Below, one piece after another: positions 10,755 to 20,384 of a DNA stretch of 64,000 nucleotides. The translations under genes and the position numbers were made by a program. Within the stretch, counting starts at the first letter, position 1; each line of letters opens with the position of its first letter. The stretch is from contig NZ_JACHIF010000013.1 in assembly GCF_014203045.1 (NCBI RefSeq), forward strand, positions 62,001-126,000, in the 5' to 3' direction. Under the pieces are notes generated by a model. It saw only the letters and a list, made by a program, of their open reading frames with translations. It did no database searches and had not been told where the DNA came from. Source of the stretch: Prosthecobacter dejongeii (GTDB lineage: Bacteria > Verrucomicrobiota > Verrucomicrobiia > Verrucomicrobiales > Verrucomicrobiaceae).

Positions 10755-12377
10755 TTAAATATCGGTAGCTTCAGACTGGCGATAGGACTCGACTACGAGA
10801 TCGCTCAGAAATTTGTCCGGGTGCTCCACTGATTCGCGCTGGATGTGAAAGGCCTTCTGCCCCGTGCTACGCGAAACGAGTTGGAGACCGAAGGGATAGT
10901 CTTTAAACAAACGTAGGCAAAGATCATCCACCGCGCAGCCCTCACGCTCAGCCCGCTGGACCAAAGCACGCACGGCCCCTGCATCAAAGACCAACTCCAA
11001 TCCGTGCGAGGAGGCAAACTGAGCTGCAAAACGGTGGACGATCTCCGCCCGCACATCCGTGCTGAAGCTCTGCGCATCTATACGGCAGCGTTCCAGAGCA
11101 TTGAGCGGATCCGCCACCAAAGGGCCATCCACGATCAAATCGGGTAGCCCCAGGCTGGGCAGTTCAAACTTAAAATCACGCAGGACTTTTTCCCACGCAG
11201 TCACCAAACCACGCGCTCCTGTTTTTTCATCCGCCGCACGCTCTGCCACTGCCCGCAGTGCATCATCTTCAAAGACGGTGCGAACACCGTAAGCATGAAA
11301 CTCCCGCTCGTATTGACGAATGAGACTGCCCTCACTGTTCTTCATGATCTGGAAGAGATCATCTGCCTTCAGCGAATCACAAAAAACACGAACAGGCAGA
11401 CGCCCGATGAACTCAGCCTCAAAACCATAATCGATGAAGTCCTTCGTACGCGCTTCCCTCAATAGCTCCTCTGCCTGCGGTTTCTCTGCCATCATCGCCC
11501 CAAAACCGATGGCAGATTTAGTCTGCCGCTTTTCGATGATTTTTTCCAGTCCTGAAAAGGCACCGCTTACAATGAAGAGGATATTGCGGGTATTCACCAC
11601 CTCACGGCCCGTGCGCCCTTTGCGAGTATCAAACATCATCTGCATCTGGCTGCGCATATCGTTAGGCGCATAGAGAGCTACCTCAGTCTCTTCCATGAGC
11701 TTGAGCAGAGCCGTCTGCACACCACGCCCGCTCACATCCCGGCCGATTCGGCCCTCCCCCCCAGTGGCCAGTTTATCAATTTCATCCAGGTAAATGATGC
11801 CGTGCTGCGCCAGTTCCACATTGCCATTGGCTTTCGCAACGAGGTCGCGCACCAGATCATCCACGTCAGCCCCTACATAACCCGTTTCGCTAAACTTCGT
11901 CGCATCCGCTTTCACAAACGGCACACCGATCAGGTCCGCGATGTGTTTCACGAGGTAGGTTTTACCCACACCCGTTGGCCCTGTAATGAGGACGTTTTGT
12001 TTGGTGAATTCCAACTGGCCTGCCCCCTTTTGCTTTTTGTGCTCACGCAGCATCCGCGCATGGTTGTAATGGTCACAGACAGCCGTCGAGAGCACTTTTT
12101 TTGCCTCATCCTGACGGATCACGAACCGATCCAGGTAGGCTTTGATGTCTGCGGGTTTGTATTGGAAATCATAGGTGGCCGCAGGCTCTTCCTCCACGGG
12201 AGGTCCCTCCGGAGCTGCCTCCTCGGGGATACCTCCGCGCAGACTTGGCTCAACCCGAGAAAATACCACCTGTCCACCGAGGCTGTTTTTGATGAAATCC
12301 TCCAGCTTCCGGGTGATCTCATCGGGAGATGGCGTCGGTTTGGAGGGATTTGGCGGGTCCTGGGGGGTATCACTCAT
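10755..12377 (-). CDS. ClpX-like AAA+ unfoldase lacking the zinc-binding domain
   Basis: 540 residues. The AAA+ core is ClpX-like throughout: Walker A GPTGVGKT (about 133), pore loop [12 protein letters not shown] (about 158), Walker [10 protein letters not shown] (about 195), box [11 protein letters not shown] and sensor-2 TGARGL. The ClpP-docking loop motif IGFGA is present (about 289). The N-terminal four-cysteine zinc domain of true ClpX is replaced by a Pro/Glu-rich stretch (about 1-60), and about 100 extra residues follow the normal C-terminus. It is probably a ClpX paralogue with altered adaptor use that could still feed ClpP. The start ATG at 12377 was chosen over 12410 because the intervening residues look like untranslated leader. 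It is divergent from the glycosyltransferase. Confidence 0.85.
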   Translation of the reverse strand: MSDTPQDPPNPSKPTPSPDEITRKLEDFIKNSLGGQVVFSRVEPSLRGGIPEEAAPEGPPVEEEPAATYDFQYKPADIKAYLDRFVIRQDEAKKVLSTAVCDHYNHARMLREHKKQKGAGQLEFTKQNVLITGPTGVGKTYLVKHIADLIGVPFVKADATKFSETGYVGADVDDLVRDLVAKANGNVELAQHGIIYLDEIDKLATGGEGRIGRDVSGRGVQTALLKLMEETEVALYAPNDMRSQMQMMFDTRKGRTGREVVNTRNILFIVSGAFSGLEKIIEKRQTKSAIGFGAMMAEKPQAEELLREARTKDFIDYGFEAEFIGRLPVRVFCDSLKADDLFQIMKNSEGSLIRQYEREFHAYGVRTVFEDDALRAVAERAADEKTGARGLVTAWEKVLRDFKFELPSLGLPDLIVDGPLVADPLNALERCRIDAQSFSTDVRAEIVHRFAAQFASSHGLELVFDAGAVRALVQRAEREGCAVDDLCLRLFKDYPFGLQLVSRSTGQKAFHIQRESVEHPDKFLSDLVVESYRQSEATDI

Positions 12378-12466
12378 GATGGGTGAATTGTTCCCGATTC
12401 GCTGCCACATGACAATGGCTTATTAGACATTCCCATTGGTCGTGGCGCAGTCTGTGCGATGATCGA

Positions 12467-13681
12467 ATGGATTCCCAGAATGCTATGTCCCTGACCATCC
12501 TTGATGTTTTCAATCGTTACCGCTCTTTTGGGGGAGAGGAATATGCCGTGGGACGCATCCACGAGCATCTCAGCCTAAGACATCAGGTCTCGTCCTGCCT
12601 CTTTGACAGTCAGGAATGGACACAGCCAGGTGCACCAGGCAAACTAGCTCAGGCGAGGAAGCTTTTTTATAATCCTGAAGGCAAACAGCGTTTCGAGGCC
12701 GCCATCACTGCGGCTCAGCCTGAGCTCGCTATTTTTCACAATATCTATCCCGTGGGGTCCCCTGCCCTTTACCACAGCGCGCTGAAACGCAAGCTGCCGG
12801 TGGTGCAGTTTCTCCATAACTACCGCCCCTTTTCCGTAGGCGGCAGCCTTTACTCTCGTGGGCGGGTGCTGCCAGATCCTCTGCATGGGCGATACGCAGC
12901 GGAAGTGCGTGAAGGAGCATGGATGGGATCTGTCACCCGCAGTGCTCTCATGGCCGTGCTTTTAAAGCTCCTTCACCGCAGTGGCTGGTTGGAAAGTGTG
13001 AAAACGTGGATAGCCATTTCAGACTTCATGCGCCATCGCCTCATCGAGGCAGGTGCCGTGCATCCAGACCGTATCGTCACCCTCCGTCATGCCTGGGACG
13101 CTATGCCCCAGGCCCCCGAAAAACAGGATGCTGGTTATTACCTCTATTTAGGCCGTCTGATTGAAGAAAAAGGGCTGCCTATGTTGCTCAAAACCTGGGA
13201 CACGCTCCACCGGCAGTTAGGTAAAAATACACCTCGCCTCCACATCGCCGGAGATGGCCCTCTCGCAGGTCTGGTGGCCCAGCACGCACGTGGAAATCCC
13301 TTCATTTGCGCTTTAGGAACCGTGGGGGGAGAAACCAAAAAAGATCAGCTCCTTCGCAGCCGTGCGGTGATCATCCCCTCCGTTTGGTGGGAGCCGTTAG
13401 GCCTGGTAACATACGAAGCCTATGACTATGCCAAGCCTGTGCTCGCAGCCCGTTCCGGCGGTCTGGCTGAGACCGTTCAACACGGGAGTACTGGTTTCCT
13501 GCACGAGCCAGGTGATGTGGATGGACTGACGCAAGACGTCCTTAACCTGGAAGCCATGAGCCCTAGCCAAAGAGCCGCCCTGGGCAATAGCGGGCGTCAT
13601 TGGCTGCGCCAAGAAACGGACCCGACTGTGTGGCTACGCCGATTTGAAGAGATCGCCTCTCGGGCCATTGCCAAGCCCTAG
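12467..13681 (+). CDS. GT4-family glycosyltransferase
   Basis: 404 residues with the GT-B fold of glycosyltransferase family 4. The N-terminal acceptor half begins LTILDVFNRYRSFGGEE, and the C-terminal nucleotide-sugar half has YLGRLIEEKGLPMLL and then the E-x7-E donor signature in EPLGLVTYE, followed by PVLAARSGGLAE. Such enzymes add sugars to LPS, exopolysaccharide or glycolipids in the cytoplasm; the donor and acceptor cannot be told from sequence. The ATG at 12485 is an equally plausible start. It is alone rather than in a polysaccharide cluster. Its TAG stop directly abuts the stop of the opposite-strand gene. Confidence 0.88.
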   Translation: MDSQNAMSLTILDVFNRYRSFGGEEYAVGRIHEHLSLRHQVSSCLFDSQEWTQPGAPGKLAQARKLFYNPEGKQRFEAAITAAQPELAIFHNIYPVGSPALYHSALKRKLPVVQFLHNYRPFSVGGSLYSRGRVLPDPLHGRYAAEVREGAWMGSVTRSALMAVLLKLLHRSGWLESVKTWIAISDFMRHRLIEAGAVHPDRIVTLRHAWDAMPQAPEKQDAGYYLYLGRLIEEKGLPMLLKTWDTLHRQLGKNTPRLHIAGDGPLAGLVAQHARGNPFICALGTVGGETKKDQLLRSRAVIIPSVWWEPLGLVTYEAYDYAKPVLAARSGGLAETVQHGSTGFLHEPGDVDGLTQDVLNLEAMSPSQRAALGNSGRHWLRQETDPTVWLRRFEEIASRAIAKP

Positions 13682-14782
13682 CTAGACGATCTTTTCGAGC
13701 TTGATGGGATAGGTCTGAAAAGCATTCCATTGGCACACGATCAGGTCTCCTGTGTCCAGCACGCAGACATCGTGCCCGTGATCAATCACAGGCTGGGCCT
13801 GAGTGAGAGATTTGAGCACCCCATTTTCATAAACGGGTTCGCTCCCCCCTGGTGCACTGATCACCTGCCCCGCTGCATCCAGAATCACCGTAAAGCCCGA
13901 AGGGTTTTGTGGCAGCTTGCTACGCACAGGATCCAGCGACCAGCACACCCCTGCATACAGTTCCTGCCCTGAAATGACCGGGCGACACACCTTGCACCCC
14001 GGCACAGGTAGAGTCTCAAGGTATTTACCTTCCAAGCTAAAGCGGCGAAAACAATGATCCGCCCGCGAGGTCACCAGCACGGTCGCTTGATCCGCTCCCT
14101 TGCGAGTATCAATCTCGATTCCATGGGCATTGTTCAGCCGTTCATTTTCAGACACCCCTTCCTTACCGCCAAATCGGGAAATGAATTTCCCTCGCTGATC
14201 GTAACGCAATACATAGTTAGACCCATAGCCATCCACCACATAAATATCTCCATTCGGAGCCACCGCTGTTTCTGTAGGATTGAAAAACATGTCTGGCTCA
14301 TAGGCTCCCACACTCATCGGATGGCTGAGGCTAAAAAGTTCTCGCCCAGCTAGGTCAATCTTTGTAACACGACCCGTCTGCCGGTAACCACCATTACCGC
14401 TTTTCCACAGGCCACTGTCCGTCACAAAAAGAAATTCTTCGCCATTTTCCCGGCTCAGACTGAGCCCATGGCCTCCAGGCCACACACTGCCCCAAGATTC
14501 CAAGATCGTGCCATCAGGCTTAAAAACCAACATTTGGTTATCCCAATGATCACCCATCATGAAAAGCCGCCCATCTTTCACCTGCACCATCTCATGGCAA
14601 TTCAAGATAGGATGATGCCTCCCCTGCCCCGGAGCCACCCAGTCTTTATTCACTTTGTATTGGTGTTTCCCATGACCGATCACCACATCTTTGTTCGGGT
14701 CAGGAGCAGCACGCAAAGTTTCCGTGAAGGTAGCTGCGGCAGCCGAGGTAAGCCCGGCGAGAAAGTGACGGCGTGTATTCAT
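13682..14782 (-). CDS. Tat-exported NHL-type six-bladed beta-propeller protein
   Basis: 366 residues with a twin-arginine signal (NTRRHFLAGLTSAAAATF) for export of a folded protein. The mature part contains repeated propeller blades with the NHL/6-bladed pattern, for example VAPNGDIYVVDGYGSNYVLR (about 190) and HGIEID, HGHDVCVLDTGDLIVCQW at the end. It contains several cysteines (KVCRP, GVCWS). It is a paralogue of the gene at 47462-48475, which shares the DGYG blade motif. Some related proteins are lyases or peptidylglycine-type enzymes, but most are uncharacterised. ATG 14782 was chosen because it gives a canonical Tat signal; the frame extends to 14839. Confidence 0.75.
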   Translation of the reverse strand: MNTRRHFLAGLTSAAAATFTETLRAAPDPNKDVVIGHGKHQYKVNKDWVAPGQGRHHPILNCHEMVQVKDGRLFMMGDHWDNQMLVFKPDGTILESWGSVWPGGHGLSLSRENGEEFLFVTDSGLWKSGNGGYRQTGRVTKIDLAGRELFSLSHPMSVGAYEPDMFFNPTETAVAPNGDIYVVDGYGSNYVLRYDQRGKFISRFGGKEGVSENERLNNAHGIEIDTRKGADQATVLVTSRADHCFRRFSLEGKYLETLPVPGCKVCRPVISGQELYAGVCWSLDPVRSKLPQNPSGFTVILDAAGQVISAPGGSEPVYENGVLKSLTQAQPVIDHGHDVCVLDTGDLIVCQWNAFQTYPIKLEKIV

Positions 14783-14931
14783 AAGTGACTGATTTTTACT
14801 GATGCCACACCCGCTTGGAAATGATCTTCTTATGTCCATTTCGACTACTGATTGGAATCAACACCCCTGCTTTGGAATTGGCAACTGGCCCAAACGCGCA
14901 CTTCATTCCCAAGCCTGCATGCCCCCACCCC

Positions 14932-15309
14932 ATGACCTCCAAAGCTAAAAAACTCCTGCCACGGATTGAAAAAGCAGGCATCAAAGCCTCGCTCAAAGCT
15001 GGCCATCCCCTGGATCGTCAAGAACTGCTGGAGGTGAAGGTACAGTTACTACCTGCCCTGTATCGCTGGAGTCTGGGAGGCATTTCGGCCGCGTGTGCCT
15101 ACGGAAGTTATGCCGGGTTTATGGCAGAGAGTACGAGCCGTGGACTGGGCATGGCGGCGCTGTCTTTGTTGTTCTTTTTCTTCGCCATTGTCGGCGTTCG
15201 TCACACTCTAGGCAGGATCCTGGAAAGTATGGATGGAGTGGATGCGGGGGAATTGTTGGGATTGGCCCTAGAAGGCATCGGCTCGGTGATTGGCGGACTC
15301 TTCGATTGA
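14932..15309 (+). CDS. Small membrane protein of unknown function
   Basis: 125 residues. A basic N-terminus (MTSKAKKLLPRIEKAG) is followed by a helix with LEVKVQLLPALYRW, then two hydrophobic segments at about 43-62 and 70-90 with GMAALSLLFFFFAIVG, and a C-terminal region ending IGSVIGGLFD. No domain is recognised. The longer frame from 14815 adds residues without protein character. It is divergent from the Tat propeller gene and 49 bases upstream of fabG in the same direction. Confidence 0.6.
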   Translation: MTSKAKKLLPRIEKAGIKASLKAGHPLDRQELLEVKVQLLPALYRWSLGGISAACAYGSYAGFMAESTSRGLGMAALSLLFFFFAIVGVRHTLGRILESMDGVDAGELLGLALEGIGSVIGGLFD

Positions 15310-15358
15310 GGCAATAGGTCCGCGCTTGCCAGAAGGCCTGACTTGGCCATGATGCCAC

Positions 15359-16105
15359 ATGGGTAAACTCCAAGATAAAGTCGCAGTCGTCACCGGTGCC
15401 GGGCGTGGCATCGGCAAAGCCATCGCTGAAAAATTCGCTTCGGAAGGGGCCAAAGTGGCTATCATCAGCCGCACCGAAGCCAACTCCCAGGCCGCGGCCG
15501 AGGCCATCAATGCCAAGTATCCAGGGGCCGCTAAAGGCTATGCTGTCGATGTGGCCAATGGGCCGGCAGTGGCAGAACTGGGCAAGATCATTTTGGCGGA
15601 TTTTGATCACGTGGACATCCTAGTCAACAATGCAGGCGTCACCAAAGACGGCCTGCTGCTGCGCATGAGCGAAGAAGATTGGGACTTTGTGGTAGATACA
15701 AACCTGAAGGGTGCCTTCAACATGGTGAAGGCCTTCCAGCGCAGCATCTTGAAACAAAAAGGGGCTCGCATCATCAATGTCGCTTCTGTCATCGGTCTCA
15801 TCGGTAATGCTGGCCAAGCTAACTATGCAGCATCCAAGGCAGGCCTCATCGGCTTCACCAAATCCCTCGCCCGTGAATTTGCCGGACGCGGAGTCACGGC
15901 CAATGTCATCGCCCCAGGCTTCATCGCCACGGACATGACAGGCGTGCTGGATGAAAAAGTGAAGGCCGCGGTGCTGGAAAAAATCCCGCTCGCCGATTTC
16001 GGCCAGGCTGAGGACATCGCTGCTGCTGCCACGTTTCTCGCCAGTGCCGAGGCACGCTACATCACAGGTCAGGTTTTGGCTGTGGATGGTGGCATGGTCA
16101 TGTAA
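15359..16105 (+). CDS. fabG: 3-oxoacyl-[acyl-carrier-protein] reductase
   Basis: A 248-residue short-chain dehydrogenase. NADPH-binding TGAGRGIGKA (about 13-22), NNAG (about 91), the catalytic Ser in NVASVIG, and YAASK (about 155-159) give the Ser-Tyr-Lys triad. The C-terminal IAPGFIATDMT and VDGGMVM match FabG closely. It reduces 3-ketoacyl-ACP in type II fatty-acid synthesis. It is not beside other fab genes here, and a terminator follows immediately, so it is probably expressed alone or with the small membrane protein upstream. Confidence 0.94.
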   Translation: MGKLQDKVAVVTGAGRGIGKAIAEKFASEGAKVAIISRTEANSQAAAEAINAKYPGAAKGYAVDVANGPAVAELGKIILADFDHVDILVNNAGVTKDGLLLRMSEEDWDFVVDTNLKGAFNMVKAFQRSILKQKGARIINVASVIGLIGNAGQANYAASKAGLIGFTKSLAREFAGRGVTANVIAPGFIATDMTGVLDEKVKAAVLEKIPLADFGQAEDIAAAATFLASAEARYITGQVLAVDGGMVM

Positions 16106-16140
16106 CCAAGGCACGCTAAAAAATATCTTTAACCTGCATC

Positions 16141-16170
16141 GGGAGTCTGGGTCATCCAGGCTCCCTTTTT
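16141..16170 (+). terminator. Intrinsic terminator after fabG
   Basis: GGGAGTCTGG (16141-16150) pairs with CCAGGCTCCC (16156-16165) with a single T-G wobble and a 5-base loop, followed by TTTTT. Confidence 0.88.
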
Positions 16171-16262
16171 CATGGCCGGGTCCCAGAATCACCCAATATT
16201 CCCCATTGCCCGCGCTCGCTTTCCCCCTTTACTCCTCTCTCCCGTAACACAACCTCGTTCAC

Positions 16263-17801
16263 ATGCCCATCGCCCGCGCCCTCCTTTCTGTTTCCGACAA
16301 AACCGGTCTCCTCGACTTTGCCAAAGGTCTGGCTGAGCTTGGGATTGAAATCCTTTCCACCGGCGGCACGGCAAAACACCTTAAAGACGCTGGCCTGACC
16401 GTCATTGATGTCTCCGAGCACACCGGTTTTCCGGAAATGTTTGATGGTCGTGTCAAGACTTTGCACCCTAAAGTCCACGGGGGCTTGCTACAGCGTCGCG
16501 ACAACGATGAGGACAAAAAAAATGCGGCCAAGCACAACATCCCCGTCATTGATCTCGTCGCCATCAATCTTTATCCCTTTGAGCAGACCATCGCTAAAAA
16601 GGATGTGACGCTGGAGGAGGCCATCGAGAACATTGACATCGGCGGCCCTTCCATGCTGCGCAGTGCAGCCAAAAACCACCGTTGGGTCACTGTCATTTCG
16701 GATCCTGCGGACTACCCAATCGTTCTGGCTGAACTGAAGGAAAATAAGGGTGAGACCACCCTGGCTACCCGCGAGCGCCTAGCCTGCAAAGTCTTCCAGC
16801 GCACCTCCAGTTACGATGCCGCCATCGCTAGCTTCTTGAATAAAGAGCAGGTCACCCAAAAAACTTTCTCCCTCAGCCTGCCGTTGCACAGTGAGCTGCG
16901 TTACGGTGATAACCCACACCAGAAGTCAGCCCTCTACGGCAATTTCAGCGATTATTTCGTGAAGCTGCATGGCAAGGAACTCAGCTACACAAACATCCTG
17001 GACATCCACGGTGCAGCAGCCCTCATTCATGAGTTCCGCCGCCCCACGGTTGCCATCTTGAAGCATACCAATCCCTGCGGCATCGGCTGTGCGGATGAAG
17101 ATCTGCGTGAAGCCTGGGCGAAAGCCTTCGAGACAGACAAACAGGCTCCTTTCGGCGGCGTCATCGTCATCAATCGCAGCATGACGCTGGGCTTAGCTCG
17201 CATCATCTCAGAGATTTTTACAGACATCATCATCGCCCCAGATTTCGATGCCGATGCCCGCGCGCTTCTTCAGAAAAAGAAAAATCTGCGCCTCATTCAG
17301 ATGCTGCCTGAAGTCACCAAGACCTTCAGCGACCCCATCATCCGTAGTGCCCCTGGCGGTGTCCTCGTCATGGACAGTGACCCACGTGCACTAGGGCTGG
17401 AAGACCTGGAGAACAAAGTCAAGACCCAGCGCCCCCCGACACGTGAGGAACTGGAAGCCATGCGCTTTGCCTGGCGTGTGGTGAAGCACGTGAAGTCAAA
17501 CGCCATCGTCTTCGCTACTCATGACCGTACCCTTGGCATCGGCGCAGGCCAGATGAGCCGCGTGGACTCCTGCCGCATCGCCATTTGGAAGGCTAAAGAA
17601 GCAGGCCTTTCTCTCGCAGGCAGCGTCGTCGCCAGCGATGCGATGTTCCCATTTGCTGATGGCCTTATCGCTTGCTCTGAAGCCGGAGCCACCGCAGCCA
17701 TCCAGCCCGGCGGCAGCCTGCGTGATGAAGAAGTCATCGCTGCGGCCGATGAGCGCAAAATGGCCATGGTCTTCACGGGCCACCGCCACTTCCTGCATTG
17801 A
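16263..17801 (+). CDS. purH: Bifunctional AICAR transformylase / IMP cyclohydrolase
   Basis: PurH carries out the last two steps of de novo purine synthesis, formylating AICAR with 10-formyl-THF and closing the ring to IMP. The 512 residues comprise an N-terminal MGS-like cyclohydrolase domain (about 1-145, [13 protein letters not shown] and STGGTAKHL, then [13 protein letters not shown]) and a C-terminal transformylase domain with the catalytic Lys-His pair in LKHTNPCG (about 266) and the terminal FTGHRHFLH typical of the family. A short membrane-protein gene begins nine bases after the stop. Confidence 0.97.
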   Translation: MPIARALLSVSDKTGLLDFAKGLAELGIEILSTGGTAKHLKDAGLTVIDVSEHTGFPEMFDGRVKTLHPKVHGGLLQRRDNDEDKKNAAKHNIPVIDLVAINLYPFEQTIAKKDVTLEEAIENIDIGGPSMLRSAAKNHRWVTVISDPADYPIVLAELKENKGETTLATRERLACKVFQRTSSYDAAIASFLNKEQVTQKTFSLSLPLHSELRYGDNPHQKSALYGNFSDYFVKLHGKELSYTNILDIHGAAALIHEFRRPTVAILKHTNPCGIGCADEDLREAWAKAFETDKQAPFGGVIVINRSMTLGLARIISEIFTDIIIAPDFDADARALLQKKKNLRLIQMLPEVTKTFSDPIIRSAPGGVLVMDSDPRALGLEDLENKVKTQRPPTREELEAMRFAWRVVKHVKSNAIVFATHDRTLGIGAGQMSRVDSCRIAIWKAKEAGLSLAGSVVASDAMFPFADGLIACSEAGATAAIQPGGSLRDEEVIAAADERKMAMVFTGHRHFLH

Positions 17802-17809
17802 TACCCCCT

Positions 17810-18232
17810 ATGGCCATCTTTGGCATCCTCTTCCTCGGCGTTGCCCTCGTCCTCATCGGCGCGGGCATCGCCCTTGGATTAGCTGCTATCGGGGCTGCCG
17901 CCGCGCTGATAAGTCTAGGTGTCCTTTCTTCCTCTGTCCTGATCGGCCTCCGCGCGGGCCGCACAGAATCAGGCATTCGTGCTTTTTTGATTCAGTGTGG
18001 CATCCTGGCCGGAATTCCCGCTGGAGCCATCTGCGCCTGGGCTTTGAAGCACTTTTCGGCTCAGATCGGGGACGGTTGGGTCATTCCAGCCTATGGTGCT
18101 CTCGGCGGTGCTCTGGCAGGACTCTGCTTAGCCTTGCTCCTCGATGCCCTCTCCCGTCGCACTCATGCCTGGGCCACCAAGCAACTGGCTAAAACCCATC
18201 TTTTTTCCTCAGACTCTCAACGTCCTCTTTGA
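17810..18232 (+). CDS. Hydrophobic membrane protein of unknown function
   Basis: 140 residues, with four predicted transmembrane segments: two near the N-terminus with many Gly/Ala/Leu/Ile residues (about 3-45), one at about 63-82 ([19 protein letters not shown]) and one at about 98-118 ([17 protein letters not shown]). The C-terminal tail is polar. There is no recognisable domain. It sits in a tight unit, nine bases after purH, and its TGA overlaps the pdxJ ATG by one base, so translation is probably coupled. ATG 17810 was preferred to the upstream ATT-rich start at 17798. Confidence 0.65.
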   Translation: MAIFGILFLGVALVLIGAGIALGLAAIGAAAALISLGVLSSSVLIGLRAGRTESGIRAFLIQCGILAGIPAGAICAWALKHFSAQIGDGWVIPAYGALGGALAGLCLALLLDALSRRTHAWATKQLAKTHLFSSDSQRPL

Positions 18233-18987
18233 TGAATCCGCCTCTCCTTCTCGGCGTCAATATCGACCACGTGGCCACTCTTCGGCAGGCCCGTTACCGC
18301 ACCATGTTAGGCGCGCACAATGTCGAACCCAGCATCCTCGAAGCCGCACATCTTGCTGAGGCTTCTGGGGCAAGCTCCATCACCGTCCATTTGCGTGCAG
18401 ACCGCCGCCACATCGTGGATGCAGACATCTACCTACTGCGCAAAGAGATCGGCACCAAGATGAATCTGGAAATGGGCAACACGGCTGAGATCTTGGGCAT
18501 TGCCTTAGAGGTGAAGCCAGATTTTGTCTGCATGGTTCCAGAGAATCGCGAAGAAGTAACGACCGAGGGGGGGCTGGATGTGATTGGCCAAAAGGAGGCC
18601 CTACGCAGCAGCGTGGCTCAACTGGAAGCCAATGGCACCCGCGTCAGCATGTTCATTGACCCTGACTTGGATCAAGTTCGCGCCTCCGCCGAAATCGGAG
18701 CCAGCATGATTGAGCTGCACACAGGTACTTTTGCCAATGAGCAAGGTGAAAAACGGGCTCATGAAACCGCCCGACTGATCGCTGCGGCAAAGTTGGGTCA
18801 CAGCCTCGGTTTGCAAATCAATGCTGGCCATGGCCTGACCACCAAAAATCTTCCTGAACTCTTCAGCGTGCCACATCTGGCGGAGCTGAATATCGGCCAT
18901 AGCATCGTCGCGCGATCCGTTTTTGTTGGGATGCGGCAGGCCATCGCCGAATTCCTCGCTATCATGGCTCAGTATCCACACGCATGA
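18232..18987 (+). CDS. pdxJ: Pyridoxine 5'-phosphate synthase
   Basis: PdxJ condenses 3-amino-2-oxopropyl phosphate with 1-deoxyxylulose 5-phosphate in the DXP-dependent vitamin B6 pathway. The 251-residue TIM barrel begins LLLGVNIDHVATLRQAR and includes ITVHLRADRRHI, MVPENREEVTTEGGLDV and NAGHGLTTKN, all family signatures with phosphate- and substrate-binding residues in place. The ATG overlaps the upstream TGA (TGATG), so 18232 is the start rather than the TTG at 18229. It overlaps acpS by four bases, the same pdxJ-acpS order found in many proteobacteria. Confidence 0.97.
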   Translation: MNPPLLLGVNIDHVATLRQARYRTMLGAHNVEPSILEAAHLAEASGASSITVHLRADRRHIVDADIYLLRKEIGTKMNLEMGNTAEILGIALEVKPDFVCMVPENREEVTTEGGLDVIGQKEALRSSVAQLEANGTRVSMFIDPDLDQVRASAEIGASMIELHTGTFANEQGEKRAHETARLIAAAKLGHSLGLQINAGHGLTTKNLPELFSVPHLAELNIGHSIVARSVFVGMRQAIAEFLAIMAQYPHA

Positions 18988-19358
18988 TTGGACTGGGCAT
19001 AGATCTGGTGGAAGTACCACGCATTCGGGATCTCCTCATCAAGCACGGAGATCGCTTTAAAGAGCGCACCTTCACAGCGGGAGAAATCGCCTATTGTGAT
19101 TCCTGTGCTGACCCCGCCATGCATTACGCGGCCCGCTTTGCGGCGAAAGAAGCAGCAGCCAAGGCGATCGGCACCGGTCTCTGGGCCGAGGGCGTGGATT
19201 GGAAAGACTTCGAGATTACCCGTGAGGCATCAGGCAGGCCCGTGCTCTTGCTCCATGGAGGAGCACAAAAACACGCCACCTCCCAGGGCGTCACACGCGT
19301 CCTGGTTTCCCTCACCCACACGAAAGATCTCGCGCAGGCACAGGTCTCCCTGGCCTAG
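18984..19358 (+). CDS. acpS: Holo-[acyl-carrier-protein] synthase
   Basis: AcpS transfers the 4'-phosphopantetheine arm from CoA to apo-ACP. At 124 residues it has the family's usual size. The conserved metal-binding Asp is in GIGIDLVEV-like GLGIDLVEV (D8), and the second motif FAAKEAAAKAIGTG holds the catalytic Glu near residue 57. Translation is coupled to pdxJ by an ATGA overlap. Confidence 0.96.
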   Translation: MIGLGIDLVEVPRIRDLLIKHGDRFKERTFTAGEIAYCDSCADPAMHYAARFAAKEAAAKAIGTGLWAEGVDWKDFEITREASGRPVLLLHGGAQKHATSQGVTRVLVSLTHTKDLAQAQVSLA

Positions 19359-19376
19359 GCTGAAAGAGATGCCGGA

Positions 19377-19586
19377 CTAAAACGCCATGCCCCATTGCAT
19401 GGGCGTGGGAGTGCGGTCTTGGTCACGCGGGGGCATGTGCCTAAAGTTTTTCGGAGTTGGGCGTAACTTCGTCTCTCCATTCATCAAGTATCCCAAGGAA
19501 CCTGCCGAGTGAACTTGACTGCAACTGCTGCCCACAAAGATCAAGCCGACCGAAACGACCCAGAGGCCGCGAGTAAAAAATGTCAT
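19377..19586 (-). CDS. Possible small lipoprotein
   Basis: A 69-residue frame with a lipoprotein-like signal: a short basic start, the hydrophobic core GLWVVSVGLIFVG, and the lipobox VGSSC with Cys at about 22. The rest is polar, with RPTPKNFRHMPPRDQDRTPTP. It lies tail-to-tail with acpS. There is no clear Shine-Dalgarno sequence and no recognised family. The signal and lipobox are the only support, so it could be a chance frame. Confidence 0.45.
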   Translation of the reverse strand: MTFFTRGLWVVSVGLIFVGSSCSQVHSAGSLGYLMNGETKLRPTPKNFRHMPPRDQDRTPTPMQWGMAF

Positions 19587-19775
19587 TCAGTTAAAAAGTA
19601 AAAATGAGATCTGAGGTCGGGAGACATGTAAATAATACACCTTTTCGACTTTTTAACAATCCCAGATCCATAACATCCAAATTCCCTTTAGCCCGCCCAG
19701 CGTCTGGAGATGCTCTGACTTTACCCATGCCGTGACTAGACAGTGCCCCCAACCCATGACACAGAAACGCTGCCC

Positions 19776-20384
19776 ATGAAAAAACAGACCATCGTCACCC
19801 TCGACCTTGAAGGCGTACTCGTCCCGGAAATTTGGATCGCTTTTGCCGAAAAAACCGGCATCGCTGAATTGCGCCGCACGACACGGGATGAGCCCGACTA
19901 TGACGTGCTGATGAAGAGCCGCCTCGCCATTCTGGATCAGCATGGGCTCAAGCTGAATGATATCCAAGAAGTCATCAGCACGCTTTCTCCCATGGAAGGA
20001 GCCAAGGACTTCCTGGATGAATTGCGCTCTTTGACTCAGGTCATCATCTTGAGCGATACTTTCGAAGAATTTGCCCAACCGCTCATGCGCCAGCTAGCGT
20101 GGCCCGCCATTTTTTGCCACTATTTAGAGACCGACTCCACAGGCCGCATCGTCAACTACAAGCTGCGCCAGTCTAACCAAAAACAAAAAGCCGTCGTGGC
20201 CTTCAAAAGCCTCAATTACCAAGTCATTGCAGCAGGTGATTCTTTCAATGACACCACCATGCTGGGAGAAGCGCACAAGGGTTTCTTTTTCCACTCCCCC
20301 GCAAGCATTCAGGCCCAGTTCCCTCAGTTCCAGCCTTTTGATCGTTACGAAGACCTGCTTTCAGCGATCAAAGCTGAGCTGTGA
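19776..20384 (+). CDS. thrH: Bifunctional phosphoserine phosphatase / homoserine phosphotransferase
   Basis: A 202-residue HAD-superfamily enzyme. The nucleophile motif is DLEGVLVPE (D10, with E12 in place of the usual second Asp), which is diagnostic of ThrH. IILSD supplies motif II, a Lys-containing segment follows, and AAGDSFNDTTML is motif IV. Known ThrH proteins dephosphorylate phosphoserine and can pass the phosphate to homoserine, linking serine and threonine synthesis. The ATG at 19776 begins 10 residues before the nucleophile as in homologues; the frame is open from 19743. No amino-acid genes flank it. Confidence 0.9.
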   Translation: MKKQTIVTLDLEGVLVPEIWIAFAEKTGIAELRRTTRDEPDYDVLMKSRLAILDQHGLKLNDIQEVISTLSPMEGAKDFLDELRSLTQVIILSDTFEEFAQPLMRQLAWPAIFCHYLETDSTGRIVNYKLRQSNQKQKAVVAFKSLNYQVIAAGDSFNDTTMLGEAHKGFFFHSPASIQAQFPQFQPFDRYEDLLSAIKAEL

